A stretch of 64,000 nt of DNA from Pseudomonadota bacterium (GTDB lineage: Bacteria > Pseudomonadota > Gammaproteobacteria > Enterobacterales > Enterobacteriaceae). A model generated the notes under the pieces. That model searched no databases. It was not told the DNA's origin and saw only the letters and a program-made list of their open reading frames with translations. Position 1 is the first letter of the stretch. Each line of letters begins with the position of its first letter. The stretch lies in contig JAGTSE010000016.1 of assembly GCA_018261615.1 (NCBI GenBank), positions 1 through 64,000 of the forward strand, given 5' to 3'. This document shows positions 39,301-49,390 of the stretch, in pieces. The position numbers were made by a program, and so were the translations under genes.

Positions 39301-39999
39301 ATGTTATACACCATACAAAAAACAGGCTTCCCTACTCTTCTTGCCATGTTGGTGGCTTTCCTCTGCCAGTCTGCCCATGCAGGTGGCGTTGCTCCCGGCG
39401 CAACGCGCGTCATTTACTCGGAAAGTGACAACCAGACGTCGCTCCCGGTTACCAACAGTGACAGCCATGAACGCTATCTGATTCAGGCCTGGGTGGAAGA
39501 CAGTAAAGGGCAGCGCGCCCGGGAGTTTATTGTAACTCCCCCGCTGTTTGCTGCTGCACCCAAAAGTGAAAACACGTTACGTATTGTCTACACCGGCAAG
39601 CCGCTTCCGGCAGACCGTGAGGTGGTTTACTGGATGAACGTCAAGGCAATTCCGGCGGTGGATAAGTCGTCAGTGCATAACACCAATACGCTCCAACTGG
39701 CAGTCCTGTCGCGGATGAAGCTGTTCATGCGCCCCGCCGGATTGAAGATGAGTGAGTCTGAGTCAGCAGACCATCTGCAGTTTCAGCGGAATGCCGGGCA
39801 GGTCATCGTCAAAAATCCGACCCCCTATTATCAGTCCCTTGTAAACATCACCACCGGAAACCGGAAGCTTGAGAGCGTCATGGTAGGGCCTTTTGGTCAG
39901 TTGGCGATGAAACTGCCGCCAGGGGCCTCATGGCCTGTCCGATACCAGACAATAAACGACTACGGTGCCATCACCGCACAGAAGACAGCGAAGCCATAA
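39301..39999 (+). CDS. Periplasmic fimbrial chaperone (PapD/FimC family)
   Basis: 232 residues with a signal peptide (TLLAMLVAFLCQSAHAG). Two immunoglobulin-like domains are present: GATRVIYSESDNQTSLPVTN (subunit-binding Arg region), ENTLRIVYTGKPLP, QLAVLSRMKLFMRP, and the C-terminal KLPPGASWPVRYQTINDYGA. It donates a strand to pilins and delivers them to the usher. Confidence 0.94.
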   Translation: MLYTIQKTGFPTLLAMLVAFLCQSAHAGGVAPGATRVIYSESDNQTSLPVTNSDSHERYLIQAWVEDSKGQRAREFIVTPPLFAAAPKSENTLRIVYTGKPLPADREVVYWMNVKAIPAVDKSSVHNTNTLQLAVLSRMKLFMRPAGLKMSESESADHLQFQRNAGQVIVKNPTPYYQSLVNITTGNRKLESVMVGPFGQLAMKLPPGASWPVRYQTINDYGAITAQKTAKP

Positions 40000-40073
40000 C
40001 GCATCGCAGAATTGTCTGATCCCCGATTCATATCCGGCGAACACTGACTCTGAGCAGACAGAAGAATATCATT

Positions 40074-42743
40074 ATGAATAATTACAGCCATGATTACGGG
40101 CGCAACAGGTCTGTTCCGTTTTGGATCCGTTACTCAGTTCTGGCCGTGTTTGTTGCCCTGACCGGGGGCGCACAGGCGCAGGACTGGTTTAACCCCGCTT
40201 TTCTGGCCGGGGACGGAAGTGAGGTGGCTGACCTGTCCCGTTTTGAAAACGGTTCAGGTCAGTTACCTGGCGCTTATCGTGTGGATATCTGGGTGAACGA
40301 TGAGTTTGTGACCACCAATACCCTGCGTTTTGATACGGTAAAACCGGTGCCGGGTGGTTCTGGTGCGGGTACATCCACTTCCATTGCGGAAAAACCGAAA
40401 GAAGACGGCACCGGGCTGCTCCCCTGCCTGACCGTCAAGTGGTTGAAACGTCTCGGGGTCAACACGGCGTCGGTTGATGCCCTGAAAGATAAGCGGGATG
40501 ATGGACAATGTGTGGATTTCATCCACCTCTTCCCGGGAGCGTCATCTTATTATGATTTCTCATCCCAGCGACTCTCGCTGTCATTTCCGCAGGCTGTCAT
40601 TCAGAACAACGTCCGGGGATATATTCCTCCGGAAGAGTGGGATGAAGGTATTAATGCTGGATTGCTCAGTTACACCCTCACGGGCAGTAAGGGTGGCGAC
40701 GACAGTACCTATTACCTCAACCTGACGGGCGGCCTTAACCTGGGTGCATGGCGTCTGCGTAACAACAGTGCATGGAGCTATTCTGATTATGCAAACGGCT
40801 ATCGCCAGAAACAGTGGCAGAACATCGCCACTTACGCTGAACGTACCGTCACGCCCCTTAAAAGTGAACTGGTGTTGGGTGACAGCAGCAGTTCCGGTGA
40901 GGTTTATGACAGTCTGGGGTTTCGCGGCGTTCGCCTCTATTCTTCCGATTCGATGTATCCGGACAGTGAGCAGGGTTATGCGCCGACTGTTCGTGGCATT
41001 GCGGCGGGCCGTTCGCAGGTTACGGTCCGGCAGAATGGTTATGTCATTTATCAGAACATCGTCCAGTCGGGTGCTTTTGAAATTACCGACCTCAATCCAA
41101 CCTCATCAAGTGGTGACCTGGAAGTCACGGTAAAAAATGAATCGGGTAATGTGCAGACGTTCGTCGTGCCTTATTCGACAGTACCTCTGCTCCAGCGCGA
41201 AGGTCGTACAAAATATGATGTGGTGGCCGGCCGGTATCGCAGTGGTCTATCTGGTAAGGGGGCTCCGCTTTTCGTTCAGGGTACTCTGGCCCGGGGGGTT
41301 GCAGGTGGGGTAACCCTGTACGGCGGGAGCCAGGTGGCCAGACGATATACCTCTGCGGTGGCGGGGGCTGGAATGAACCTCGGTACACTGGGGGCGGTCT
41401 CTGTGGATGTCACCGCTGCCCGCAGCGAGCTGGCGGACGGCAGTACCCATAACGGTCAGTCCCTGCGTTTCCTGTATGCCAAATCCCTGAATAACTTCGG
41501 CACGACCTTCCGTCTGCTCGGCTACCGGTATTCCACCCGGGGCTTTTACACGCTGGATGAGGCTACCTGGGATGCCATGAATGGCTATCAGTATGAATGG
41601 AAAGATGACGGAGATGGCCGGGGACCGCATTACGAACCGGTCAGTTACCACAACCTGCGTAAAAGTAAGAAAGGGCGCCTGCAAGTAAGTATCTCACAGC
41701 AGGTATCTGACATCGGTTCGCTGGGTCTCTCGGCCACGCGACAGGATTACTGGAACAGTACGGGCAGCGATAACTGGTATCAGGCGAGCTTTTCCAGTGG
41801 CTGGCATGGCATTAGCTACAGCCTTGCGTACTCCTTCAGCCGGAGTCAGGGGATGTCCGGCACGGACCGACTGGTGTCTCTGAATATCTCCGTACCATTT
41901 GGCCGCTGGCTGGGTCATGGGATGGCAGAGCATGACCAGCTAAACAGTATGTACGCCACGGCACAGATGAGCCGGAACCAGGACGGAGTCACCCAGATGC
42001 AGACCGGGGTAAGCGGAACCCTGCTTGAGGGGAACAATATGAGCTACAGCGTCCTTCAGGGGCATAACAGCAACGCAGGTAACAGTGGTAGCGTCAACCT
42101 GAGCTGGCAGGGTGAAGTTGGCCGGGCCAGCGGTGGATACAGTTACAGCAAAAAGAAACATTACTACAACTGGGACCTGTCCGGTGGTGTTCTGGCCCAT
42201 GCCAACGGTATCACATTCAGTCAGTCGCTGGGTGATACCAATGTGCTGATTAAGGCACCGGGTGCGAAAGGCGTGCGGGTTGAGGACGAAACCGGTGTCA
42301 GCACAGACTGGCGGGGATATGCCGTCATGCCATATGCCACGGTGTACCGTCGTAACCGCGTGGCACTGGATGTGAAGAGTCTGGATATGCATACGGACCT
42401 GGATGACTCCGTTCAGGATGTGGTTCCCACTCAGGGTGCTGTCGTGCGGGCGGAATACCGGACGCATGTGGGGCTGCGAGCCATGTTCAGCCTGACTCAC
42501 CATGGCCACCCGGTACCGTTCGGCACGGTGGTAACGGAGAAATCTTCCGGTGTCACGGGGATTGCAGGGGATACGGGGGATGTTTACATGGTCGGCGTGC
42601 CGTTGAAAGGGGTGCTAGAGCTGGTCTGGGGTAACGGCCATGATGACAAATGCCAGGTACCCTACAGTCTGCCGACGGGAAGTGAATCGTTACCGATAGT
42701 GCAAATGGCGCTCGACTGCAACGCAGCCCTCAGGAGTGAATGA
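40074..42743 (+). CDS. Outer-membrane fimbrial usher
   Basis: 889 residues. After a signal peptide (to AQAQ) come the N-terminal chaperone-binding domain (DWFNPAFLAGDGSEVADLSRFENG), a 24-strand barrel with plug (from about 150), and C-terminal domains with the usher motif GVTGIAGDTGDVYMVGVPLKG. Family features include PYSTVPLLQREGRTKYDVVAGRYRSG and GGSQVARRYTSAVAGAGMNLG. It lies 74 bases after the chaperone and overlaps the adhesin by 4 bases. Confidence 0.95.
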   Translation: MNNYSHDYGRNRSVPFWIRYSVLAVFVALTGGAQAQDWFNPAFLAGDGSEVADLSRFENGSGQLPGAYRVDIWVNDEFVTTNTLRFDTVKPVPGGSGAGTSTSIAEKPKEDGTGLLPCLTVKWLKRLGVNTASVDALKDKRDDGQCVDFIHLFPGASSYYDFSSQRLSLSFPQAVIQNNVRGYIPPEEWDEGINAGLLSYTLTGSKGGDDSTYYLNLTGGLNLGAWRLRNNSAWSYSDYANGYRQKQWQNIATYAERTVTPLKSELVLGDSSSSGEVYDSLGFRGVRLYSSDSMYPDSEQGYAPTVRGIAAGRSQVTVRQNGYVIYQNIVQSGAFEITDLNPTSSSGDLEVTVKNESGNVQTFVVPYSTVPLLQREGRTKYDVVAGRYRSGLSGKGAPLFVQGTLARGVAGGVTLYGGSQVARRYTSAVAGAGMNLGTLGAVSVDVTAARSELADGSTHNGQSLRFLYAKSLNNFGTTFRLLGYRYSTRGFYTLDEATWDAMNGYQYEWKDDGDGRGPHYEPVSYHNLRKSKKGRLQVSISQQVSDIGSLGLSATRQDYWNSTGSDNWYQASFSSGWHGISYSLAYSFSRSQGMSGTDRLVSLNISVPFGRWLGHGMAEHDQLNSMYATAQMSRNQDGVTQMQTGVSGTLLEGNNMSYSVLQGHNSNAGNSGSVNLSWQGEVGRASGGYSYSKKKHYYNWDLSGGVLAHANGITFSQSLGDTNVLIKAPGAKGVRVEDETGVSTDWRGYAVMPYATVYRRNRVALDVKSLDMHTDLDDSVQDVVPTQGAVVRAEYRTHVGLRAMFSLTHHGHPVPFGTVVTEKSSGVTGIAGDTGDVYMVGVPLKGVLELVWGNGHDDKCQVPYSLPTGSESLPIVQMALDCNAALRSE

Positions 42744-43762
42744 TGAAAGTATTTCTGTATTTGACATTAATAATAGCTATGGTGAACGTCCGGAACGATG
42801 CCAGGGCCGATGCCCCTGATTATATGTGTACTCCTGTTGGTGGAACTCATATATTTAATTTCAATGATGCACAGAAAACCATTAGTGATGTGGATAAGGA
42901 CAAGGCCGGAACAATAATTAAAGATGCATTCACTTTTAATCTGGGAGGAACATATGTCACTACCGGATGCGGTATCAGATCCCCTGCTTACATCACCACA
43001 ACAAGTGATCTTCCCATAATTGGAGAAAACAGTGACGGGGGGGACTGGTTCCAGGTGAATGAATATCTGGGGGTGGCCATGCAGGGGTGGGTTGCCGGCC
43101 ATACGAACAAATACTTTCCAGTCCCCTTCATCTCACAGTCAAATACATATAATAATGGCAGTCAGAATAACTGGGCATCTGGAAGTAAAGGTAAAGTCTC
43201 AATAAAAATATTGAGGCCCTTCATCGGATTTTCATATTTCAATAAGGAAATAATGCATACGCAAATAGCCCGAACGCCTAATGTAGGTGCCGCTGGCCCT
43301 TATGTTTCTGAGTTGATAATGAGTGGGCAAATTATCGTTCCACAGTCCTGTGAGTTAAATGCAGGCCAGGTTATTGCAATGGACTTCGGGAATATTGGTG
43401 CCGCCGCTTTTTCACAGGCCGGGGCAGGTAACAAGCCTGCAGGAGTCAATCCCCAGACCCGGAGTATTGGTATTAAATGCAAGAATATTGACGCCCAGGC
43501 GCTGCTTTCCTTACGTATTGAAGCCAGTAAAGTATCCGGCAATGCGCTTGTCTCTGATAACCCGGACCTGGGGTTTGTGGTGGGTGACAGTAAACAAAAT
43601 CCGCTAACACCCAATACTATCGACAGTAAAATCCCTTTTCAATTGGATGATAATGCCTCAGCTTCCGTTCCGATAACTGCCTGGCCCGTCAGCGTAACCG
43701 GGAACAAACCGGCAGAAGGTAAATTTACTTCGGAGGGATACCTGCGTGTTGATTTTGACTAA
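42740..43762 (+). CDS. Two-domain fimbrial tip adhesin
   Basis: 340 residues. Signal peptide (to RNDARA), an N-terminal receptor-binding region (about 25-190, with Cys30/Cys75-type disulfide candidates YMCTP and TTGCG), then a pilin domain (from IIVPQSCELNAG, about 205-340, with IGIKCKNID and terminal EGYLRVDFD). This is the layout of FimH/PapG-type tip adhesins. The receptor is not predictable. An in-frame second ATG at 42743 could be the actual start; AGGAG lies 4-8 bases upstream. Confidence 0.85.
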   Translation: MMKVFLYLTLIIAMVNVRNDARADAPDYMCTPVGGTHIFNFNDAQKTISDVDKDKAGTIIKDAFTFNLGGTYVTTGCGIRSPAYITTTSDLPIIGENSDGGDWFQVNEYLGVAMQGWVAGHTNKYFPVPFISQSNTYNNGSQNNWASGSKGKVSIKILRPFIGFSYFNKEIMHTQIARTPNVGAAGPYVSELIMSGQIIVPQSCELNAGQVIAMDFGNIGAAAFSQAGAGNKPAGVNPQTRSIGIKCKNIDAQALLSLRIEASKVSGNALVSDNPDLGFVVGDSKQNPLTPNTIDSKIPFQLDDNASASVPITAWPVSVTGNKPAEGKFTSEGYLRVDFD

Positions 43763-44324
43763 GTATGACGCGTCCTTGGGGAAAGTGCGGACACCGGGCT
43801 TTATTGCCATCATGTGCAGTCTGTTACTCGCCGGGGCTTGTGCCACTACATCAGCTCGTGCGGATGGCTCGCTTGGTCAGATTAATATCCGGCTGACAGG
43901 GACGGTGACGGCTTTGGGTTGTACGGTAGACCCGGGGGATGTCAACAAACCGGTTAACCTCGGCGACTGGAGTACAAAATCACTCAAAAAAACCGGGACT
44001 GCTACCTCTCCCGTGCCTTTCAGTATCCATCTGACCGGTTGTACCGCAAGCGGAGTCACTGCCTCCTTTACCGGTACAAAAGACAGGATTAATCCCGAGC
44101 TACTTGCCCTGAAGAGCGGTGACGATGCCGCTGGTGTCGCCGTCCAGATAATGAACAGTAACGGCAAACGCATTCCTATGGGCGAAAATGCTCCCCGTGG
44201 CGTTGTGGATGAAGGCGGAAATGTCACTCTCAACTTCCTGGCCAACTATGTCGCCACTGCCGATGATGCCGTAAAGCCGGGGACCGCTGATGCTGACACT
44301 GAGTTTATGCTGGCGTACGACTGA
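43746..44324 (+). CDS. Minor fimbrial subunit with unusual start
   Basis: 192 residues from GTG 43746, overlapping the adhesin stop by 17 bases; TTG 43749 and an internal ATG at 43812 (MCSLLLAGACATTSARA signal) are alternatives. The pilin domain has LTGTVTALGCTVDPGDVNKP, HLTGCTASGV and the terminal EFMLAYD. It resembles the other two pilins (LGDWSTKSLKKTG). It is probably an adaptor or terminator subunit. Confidence 0.83.
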   Translation: MLILTKYDASLGKVRTPGFIAIMCSLLLAGACATTSARADGSLGQINIRLTGTVTALGCTVDPGDVNKPVNLGDWSTKSLKKTGTATSPVPFSIHLTGCTASGVTASFTGTKDRINPELLALKSGDDAAGVAVQIMNSNGKRIPMGENAPRGVVDEGGNVTLNFLANYVATADDAVKPGTADADTEFMLAYD

Positions 44325-44326
44325 TA

Positions 44327-46111
44327 ATGTCTGATATTACACTTACGAACCGGCAGCCTCCCCGAAGACTGATTCTCCTGCAGGGACTGGTGCTTGTCAT
44401 ACTTTGCGTCTGGTTGTGTGTCATTCTGCACATTCCGCTCTACAACGTCGGGGGAGGGGAAGGGGTATGGCTCCCATGGAATATCGTAGCCTGGGGCATG
44501 GTCGTGACGGTCATCCTCCTTACTGTGCTGTTAGTGCCTGCTGGCTCTCCGGTCATTACGCCAGTCGCTGTACTGCTTTTCCTGGCCGTTGCGCTTTTGA
44601 CCCTGCCTTTATTATGGTGCCCTGAACCTGACTGGCGGGTTTACTCTTTGCCCAGGTTACTCGGGCTGTGGGGTGGGGCGTTTTTTTATCTGACCCTGCT
44701 GCAATGCCGATTCAGTGACAGGCAAAAACATCTTTTTCTCTGGAGCGTGACGTTTGCCGCATTTATTCAGGGACTCACTGTCCTGGCCGGCCTTTTCCGA
44801 CCATCACTACTTAGCCCTCTCAGCCAGACGTTTATCAACGCTGCAGGACGCTCCGGGCTGGGTATCTTTCAGCAGATTAACGTTACTGCCAGCTTCCTGT
44901 CCACCGGGTTTGCTCTGACCCTGGCACTCTTTTACCGGATGCATATCTGTCACTTATGCGGGTCTGCAGATTCTCCGGTAACGCGCCTGTTAAAGTCGGT
45001 GTATCTGCTAATCTTGCTGACTCTCCTGCCTTGCTCAGTCATCCTCACGCAGTCACGCATTGGCTGGCTTGGCGGGCTCATGGTGTATATTGTGGCTATT
45101 GCCACAGTCCTTATAACGACCCGCAAAAAAAACAGAAAACCTCGATGGGCGTTCTGGCGCCCGGTGGCAATGACGGTAATGCCCTTGGTAGGCATTGTAG
45201 CTGGTATCTGGTTACTGCCCGGTTCCGTGGCTGAAGCCATTGACCATAGTGGCTCAAATCACCAGCGCATTCTGACGCTGAAGATCACATGGGAGATGAT
45301 ACGCCAGCACCCATGGAGAGGATGGGGAATCGGCAGCTTTATGATGCAGTTCCAGCACTATATGGCATCGCGTTACCACCCGAATCCAACCCGGGAATTT
45401 ATGGGGCATCCTCACAATGAAATCCTGTACATCTGGATGGAGGGGGGCATCGTGGCCCTGGCGGGGCTGGCGGTGATGGTCTGTGCGGTTGTGATATTAC
45501 TGATAAAAAAACGGGGGCCGGCTCGCATTATAATGGCTATGGCAATGCTGCCGGTTCTGCTACACACGATGGTAGAGTTTCCGCTGTACCTCTCTGTTCC
45601 CCACGCACTGATACTGCTGCTGATTGCACTGAATCTGGACCATTCAGTCAGGGGGGCTGACTCAAAAGTAATGACCGACATAACTGTTCCGCGCGCGGTG
45701 GAAATATCGCTGCGCAGTATCATCGCTGTCATTGCATTTTGGTTACTAACCGTTCTGCATAGCACGTACCGGGAAAATGCACTGCTCAGTCGTTATGAGG
45801 CTGGTGAGCAGCCCACTTTAAATACCCTCAGGAAAACGGATATTTCATGGCTGCTGACATTGCGCTATGAAACTGACCGCCTGAATATGGTACTGGATGA
45901 ATACAGCCGTAACGGAGACCTACGATTACTACGGGCCTATGTAGCGGAGAATGCTCGCTGGCTGAGAACACATACAGACCCGGAAAACTATGTCACGCAA
46001 GTGGAGGTACTGCATTACCTGCATCGGGATGAAGAAGCCTGCCGGTATCAGCATGAAGGGCGGGCCGTTTTTCCGCTCGACAGGCGGTTTGTGGATTCAA
46101 AATGCCAGTGA
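44327..46111 (+). CDS. PglL/WaaL-type O-oligosaccharyltransferase/O-antigen ligase family protein
   Basis: 594-residue inner-membrane protein with about twelve hydrophobic segments, starting 2 bases after the minor pilin stop. It carries the Wzy_C/PglL ligase signature in a large periplasmic loop (about residues 320-375; WGIGSFMMQFQHYMASRYHP and GHPHNEILYIWMEGGIV with catalytic-type His and Glu). The C-terminal ~130 residues form a Wzy_C_2-like soluble tail. PglL enzymes move glycans from undecaprenyl carriers to pilins. The location at the end of a chaperone-usher operon suggests that one of the pilins or the adhesin is the acceptor. No glycan-synthesis genes are in the window. Confidence 0.85.
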   Translation: MSDITLTNRQPPRRLILLQGLVLVILCVWLCVILHIPLYNVGGGEGVWLPWNIVAWGMVVTVILLTVLLVPAGSPVITPVAVLLFLAVALLTLPLLWCPEPDWRVYSLPRLLGLWGGAFFYLTLLQCRFSDRQKHLFLWSVTFAAFIQGLTVLAGLFRPSLLSPLSQTFINAAGRSGLGIFQQINVTASFLSTGFALTLALFYRMHICHLCGSADSPVTRLLKSVYLLILLTLLPCSVILTQSRIGWLGGLMVYIVAIATVLITTRKKNRKPRWAFWRPVAMTVMPLVGIVAGIWLLPGSVAEAIDHSGSNHQRILTLKITWEMIRQHPWRGWGIGSFMMQFQHYMASRYHPNPTREFMGHPHNEILYIWMEGGIVALAGLAVMVCAVVILLIKKRGPARIIMAMAMLPVLLHTMVEFPLYLSVPHALILLLIALNLDHSVRGADSKVMTDITVPRAVEISLRSIIAVIAFWLLTVLHSTYRENALLSRYEAGEQPTLNTLRKTDISWLLTLRYETDRLNMVLDEYSRNGDLRLLRAYVAENARWLRTHTDPENYVTQVEVLHYLHRDEEACRYQHEGRAVFPLDRRFVDSKCQ

Positions 46112-46845
46112 GCATGATGAATTTATCTCATTATGAGGTCAGTTTGGATATCGACAATTTTACGATTTCTGTGGTTTTGTTGAATAAATCGAACATTCTG
46201 AGTGGATATCTGGTTGCAGAAAAACTTACCGTTTGACAACACCCTCTCCCTCGAGGATTTAATTCAGGCATTGCACGAGTTCAGTGAAGTTTCGTCTAAA
46301 CATAGCGTTCTATAGGGGCGCTATGATGCCCAGGGATAACCGTTTTTCAGTAATAATTGCTGTTTCTGGCCAGACCCTCAATATCTGACGGATGAGCCAG
46401 AAAGAGGGCTATAGCTTCCGGCTCGACGTACTCACGGAAAATCAGTATTTGCTTGCGGGGGCGCCAGTATGACCAACGAAAATCTGGTGCTGAACGGGAT
46501 AATTCAGGCTATCTGGTGGAATCTTCATCAATGGTTATTTTGTGCCAAAACTTGTGACGTTCTGGTCACGGACAGCCTGGTGAAACAGGGCTTTTATTGT
46601 TACCCAATATGTATTGCCCTGACTGACCTTTTCCGGATGCGGTAGTAGGCCAAAAAGCATTATTCAGCGTTCTTCATTTGCTTGCAGATTATGGGAATGG
46701 CCGTCTCAGATGGTCGACGGTATTAAAGCAGAACGGCTTTACCTTCCATGAACGGGAAATTATCTCCCTCCTTTCGAATGGATGAACACAAAAAATATCG
46801 CTAAAATTGGCAGGTTCACCGTCGGGGGAGGTCAGCCATTACAAA
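46112..46845. other. 734-base gap with decayed regulator and IS debris
   Basis: GTTTTGTTGAATAAATCGAA at 46173 resembles the termini of IS903/IS5-group elements. At about 46670-46830 the plus strand encodes QNGFTFHEREIISLLSNG, then a stop or frameshift and TKNIAKI, which looks like the HTH of a LuxR/FixJ regulator that has decayed. Between them are short open frames with no recognised domain. Confidence 0.4.
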
Positions 46846-47907
46846 CTAGGCTCCCAGCCTCTTCGCCACAAAGCGTGAAATCGCCGGGCCGGTGATCAGC
46901 ACCAGAATAAAGCGCCCGGTCTGCATCGCCATCACAAACGAGATATCAACGTGACTTGAAGAGGCGATGATCGCCACCGTATCTGCTCCGCCGGGGCTGG
47001 TGGCGAGATAGGCGGTGAGCGGATCGATACCGGCGAACTGCACCAGCAAAAATGCAAAGCCGCAGCATACGGTCACCAGTGTCAGCACCGACAGCAATAC
47101 GCGCGGCAATGCGCGGGCGGCGTACCAGACAATCTCCCGCGTAAAGCGTAGCCCAATACTCCAGCCAATCACCGCGTAGGAGAGCGCCAGCAGCCACGGC
47201 GGTAATTCCAGCGACAGCGCCCCGGTATCTTCGATAATTGTTCCCAGTATTAACGTTATCAGCATCGGACCGGAGGGAAGTTTTACCCGTCGGGCGATCA
47301 GATAACCTGCCGCAATGACCAGCAACGTACCGGCAAACGGCAGCCAGCGCACCGGGCCAAACAAGGTAAATGTCGCGACCGCGTGATCCGGGCTGGTATC
47401 GCCCATCCACATGCGGGTTACCAGCACTGCGACCAACGCCACAATCATCACCCGCAGATACTGCATAAATGCCACCAGGCGGACATCGGCACCGAAACTC
47501 TCGGCCATAATAGTCATGGCTGCCGCCGCGCCCGGCGATGAACCCCAGATCGCCGTAGAGCCCGGAAAAACCTGTAGCTTCGCCATAATCCAGCCGAGAA
47601 TAGCGCTGGCGAAAATCACCGAGACAATGCAACTGATAAACAGCGGCCAGTCGGCAGCAATACGACCGAACACCGAAGGGGGAATGGCATGGGCGATCAT
47701 GGCGCCGACCACCGCCTGCGCAACGCCGAAACTGGTTTTGCTTACTACCACAGGCCGGTTAAAGATAGCGAGAATAATCCCGGCAAACATCGGCCCCAGC
47801 AGAAGCGCTGCAGGCAGATGGATCAGTTCCATCATGGCAACAAAGAGCAGTGAGAGGAGGAGAAGCGGCAACCAGTTAGGCAGTTTAGGCATCGCCATCA
47901 GCAGCAC
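46846..47907 (-). CDS. AbrB-family inner-membrane protein
   Basis: 353 residues with about ten membrane segments in two AbrB repeats, similar to E. coli AbrB (348 residues). Shared landmarks are LPAALLLGPMFAGII, GSSPGAAAAMTIMAESFGAD, VAFMQYLRVMIVALVAVL and AYLATSPGGADTVAIIA. The family (also called ammonia monooxygenase-like) has no established function; E. coli abrB affects aidB expression. The start may be the ATG at 47892 (MPKLPNW) rather than 47907. Confidence 0.88.
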   Translation of the reverse strand: MLLMAMPKLPNWLPLLLLSLLFVAMMELIHLPAALLLGPMFAGIILAIFNRPVVVSKTSFGVAQAVVGAMIAHAIPPSVFGRIAADWPLFISCIVSVIFASAILGWIMAKLQVFPGSTAIWGSSPGAAAAMTIMAESFGADVRLVAFMQYLRVMIVALVAVLVTRMWMGDTSPDHAVATFTLFGPVRWLPFAGTLLVIAAGYLIARRVKLPSGPMLITLILGTIIEDTGALSLELPPWLLALSYAVIGWSIGLRFTREIVWYAARALPRVLLSVLTLVTVCCGFAFLLVQFAGIDPLTAYLATSPGGADTVAIIASSSHVDISFVMAMQTGRFILVLITGPAISRFVAKRLGA

Positions 47908-48657
47908 TCCGGATGAGTGATAGTGATAACTGTGGGATCAGCAAAAGACATAACACTCCCCGAACAATAACAGTTTGAAAAGCAAGGCATGCCTTGCGAA
48001 TGTAAGCGTTCTCTCCGGGCTGTGCAATCTTTCATCTATCACTGTGCAGCACAGTTCGTTTTTTATATTACATTAGTATTACTGATGAAAGTTAACGGGT
48101 AGCTTACAAGCTCTTTTGTCAGCCCAGGATAAAATGCAACTTGCGAATTTATTTCTTAATCACAAAGTTGCCACATGAAAAATCCTAAAACATGATTGGT
48201 ATTCTTGCTATTAAGAAGAATGTAACTAGTTTTACTAAGTAACTATTCGACAGACGGCTACAATGAGAAATAAAACCTCCCTTCACCTTTTTTTAATAAT
48301 TAAGATATTTTAATTAATGGAGCGTTACAGAAAAATCAGCATGCATAAATAGATTGGTTCTCATAATCATAATTCGTTGTCTTGATATATTATATTCCAG
48401 TTCTTTTTTTGATTCTGTTTTACCAATTAGCTTGCGAAGTTTTTAACAGAAATATAATGTATTATGAACAACACACATGGTACAGGATGGATGGTTGATT
48501 AGAATACATAAGGACATTACTTTTTAATAAAAAAATGGGTTAAAAAACTTTATTTTTCAATATAAAAGAATAACCCTCCGGAAAATATCAACATTACTCG
48601 GAAAAACGTATCAGTCATGTAAACGAGGCGAGAAAATAATCTTATCGGGGGCTGAAT
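47908..48657. other. 750-base AT-rich non-coding region
   Basis: No gene was found on either strand. The DNA is strongly AT-rich from about 48060 to 48600, like horizontally acquired regulatory DNA bound by H-NS. It must contain the promoter of the LuxR-type gene at 48658 and the upstream region of the AbrB-family gene. Confidence 0.5.
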
Positions 48658-49287
48658 ATGTATATCATTTCACAGGACAGTTACTTTGTGATGGGCATGG
48701 ATTTACTGCTCAAAGCGATTAATCCTTGCGCAACGCATACGCTGATTGCGTACGATCGTGGGGATGAACAAATATTATTTTTTAGTGTTGATAAACTCAT
48801 CTTAACCCTGAATGAAGAAAAAAACTTTTCTTCATTTATATGTTCACGATTCCTAAAAGTGGATAAAACTTCCTCTTTGTCCTTTCTAAAACACGAGCTT
48901 AAAAAAAACATTAAGCTATTGAAAGAAAAAACAAAGTTCGATATCACCCGCGAAATTCACCTGAATAGAACAGAACATAAGATTTTACTCAGGCTGCTGG
49001 ATTACCAGTCGGGAGATAAAATTGCGCAAGGGCTTGGTTTGGATAAGAAAATCGTCAGTAATTACAAAAATGCGATCCTGCGGAAACTCGGGTTAAACAG
49101 CGTCGCGGAACTGATCCAGATCTACAATAACTGGAATGGCTGTTTTTGCTGTATTGCCGGTAAAGTTGTACCGGAGGCAACCTTGCAGGAGCGTAAAGAC
49201 AGCAACGAGTTGAAAATGGTCAGATCCCCGACGCGCTACACTCTCCCTGTTCCCCCTGATCGATATTTGTTAACGCATTCGCAATAA
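48658..49287 (+). CDS. LuxR-type transcriptional regulator
   Basis: 209 residues. The N-terminal ~100 residues resemble a degenerate receiver-like domain without a clear phosphorylated Asp. A LuxR/GerE HTH follows at about 103-160 (LNRTEHKILLRLLDYQSGDK, KIVSNYKNAILRKLGLNS). The C-terminal 45 residues (CFCCIAGKVV onward) are unusual and end in a Pro-rich tail. Such regulators often control fimbriae, motility or virulence. The neighbouring fimbrial operon and Tc locus are candidate targets, but nothing in the sequence proves this. Confidence 0.82.
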   Translation: MYIISQDSYFVMGMDLLLKAINPCATHTLIAYDRGDEQILFFSVDKLILTLNEEKNFSSFICSRFLKVDKTSSLSFLKHELKKNIKLLKEKTKFDITREIHLNRTEHKILLRLLDYQSGDKIAQGLGLDKKIVSNYKNAILRKLGLNSVAELIQIYNNWNGCFCCIAGKVVPEATLQERKDSNELKMVRSPTRYTLPVPPDRYLLTHSQ

Positions 49288-49390
49288 GCCGTACTCACAA
49301 AATGGTTCAGGTCGCCTGGTGCAACGCCGCTACAATGTACCAAGAGATTCTGCTGGCACATTTCGTAATGTATTCACTCCAGCAGGGCGA

